A DNA stretch of 22,865 nt. Source: Phytohabitans sp036906915. Lineage in GTDB: Bacteria > Actinomycetota > Actinomycetes > Mycobacteriales > Micromonosporaceae. Below the pieces are notes generated by a model. That model did not search any database. It was not told where the DNA came from and saw nothing but the letters and a program-made list of their open reading frames with translations. The DNA lies in assembly GCF_036906915.1 (NCBI RefSeq), contig NZ_JBAKHX010000105.1:1-22865 (forward strand), written 5' to 3'. Numbering within the stretch: position 1 is the first letter of the stretch; every line of letters starts with the position of its first letter. Positions 22,793 to 22,865 of this stretch are shown in pieces. Position numbers and translations under genes: made by a program.

Positions 22793-22865
22793 CGATCAAG
22801 GCGAAGTCCGTCGATCAAGGGCGAATGCACGTGGAAATGAGATCGAACCACGTGCGTTTGCCCTT
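22793..22865 (-). repeat. Dispersed palindromic element, copy E (cut by window end)
   Basis: The left arm is 22812-22834, the loop AAATGAGATCGAA is 22835-22847, and 18 bases of the right arm run to the window end. The accessory box CGATCAAGG (22793-22801) is ten bases upstream. The left arm has GAAT where others have AAAC. Confidence 0.75.

Larger units (their letters stand above)
21994..22865. other. Repeat-rich non-coding region after eccC
   Basis: These 872 bases to the window end hold no gene I can support. From left to right: the 15-nt and 16-nt tandem arrays, palindromic element C, about 110 bases of GC-rich sequence, a hairpin at 22391-22433, a smaller hairpin (22515-22522 with 22528-22535, loop TAAAG), then a 137-nt-period duplication carrying elements D and E. 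Open frames across the arrays exist only because a 15-nt unit preserves phase. Confidence 0.7.
22601..22865. repeat. Tandem duplication of a ~137-nt unit with an internal 19-nt repeat
   Basis: The sequence starting TACGGCGCCTGGCCGCCGCG at 22601 recurs at 22738 with few changes and continues to the window edge. Each unit ends in a palindromic element (D, then E). The second unit has an extra copy of the 19-nt GATCAAGGCGAAGTCCGTC, so the array also varies internally. Confidence 0.8.

Noticed and set aside
22201..22865. Possible CRISPR array in the right-hand repeats
   Set aside because: Repeats are large palindromes with irregular spacing, occur in both orientations and have no unique equal-length spacers or cas genes.

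Overview
The window is high-GC actinobacterial chromosome. Codons end mostly in G or C, GTG and TTG starts are common, and leaderless-type promoters are present. The coproporphyrin-dependent haem genes and the ESX/type VII secretion (T7SS) architecture suggest Micromonosporaceae or a close relative. That placement is inference from gene content, not from a search.

Region 1 (1-3783) is the haem block. A DUF3000-family gene reads leftward, divergent from a tightly overlapping hemE-cgoX(hemY)-chdC(hemQ) operon. HemE makes coproporphyrinogen III, CgoX oxidises it, and ChdC decarboxylates coproheme to haem b. The ferrochelatase is not in the window. The ChdC shows the actinobacterial His distal base at residue 118 and Tyr at 135.

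Region 2 (3784-5989) holds single metabolic genes: an ElaA-type GNAT acetyltransferase, a probably Tat-exported serine hydrolase of the beta-lactamase/CubicO fold, and a 92-residue stand-alone CBM48 (isoamylase early-set) protein followed by a hairpin.

Region 3 (5990-14575, all +) is the accessory and substrate arm of an ESX/T7SS locus. In order it has: a WXG100-like pair (the first with MSG in place of WXG but with a YxxxD signal, the second with true WQG but no signal), a strong hairpin, a 329-residue Thr-rich beta-repeat protein, a 671-residue WXG/proline-rich protein with PNI repeats, a lipoprotein, a SUKH-domain protein, a two-domain SseB protein, a YbaB/EbfC (EspL-like) protein, a third WXG100-like protein with YxxxD, and a mycosin. 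The mycosin has lost all three catalytic residues and the oxyanion Asn (Asp to Ser, His to Gln, Ser to Gly, Asn to Asp). It is a pseudoprotease that keeps its signal peptide, fold and C-terminal membrane anchor.

Region 4 (15071-21993) holds the core membrane machine: eccD-eccB leftward and, divergently, a full-length three-ATPase eccC rightward. No eccE, eccA or catalytically intact mycosin is visible.

Two repeat-rich intergenic zones, 14576-15070 and 21994-22865, bracket the eccB-eccD-eccC block. They share five copies of a 59-nt palindromic element (23-bp arms, conserved 13-nt loop, plus a third CTTGATCG box ten bases away). They also hold several short tandem repeats, a perfect 54-bp inverted repeat and a G-run tandem array.

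The strongest candidates for something undescribed are the T7SS built around a dead mycosin with its SUKH/SseB/YbaB accessory set, and the palindromic repeat family flanking its core.
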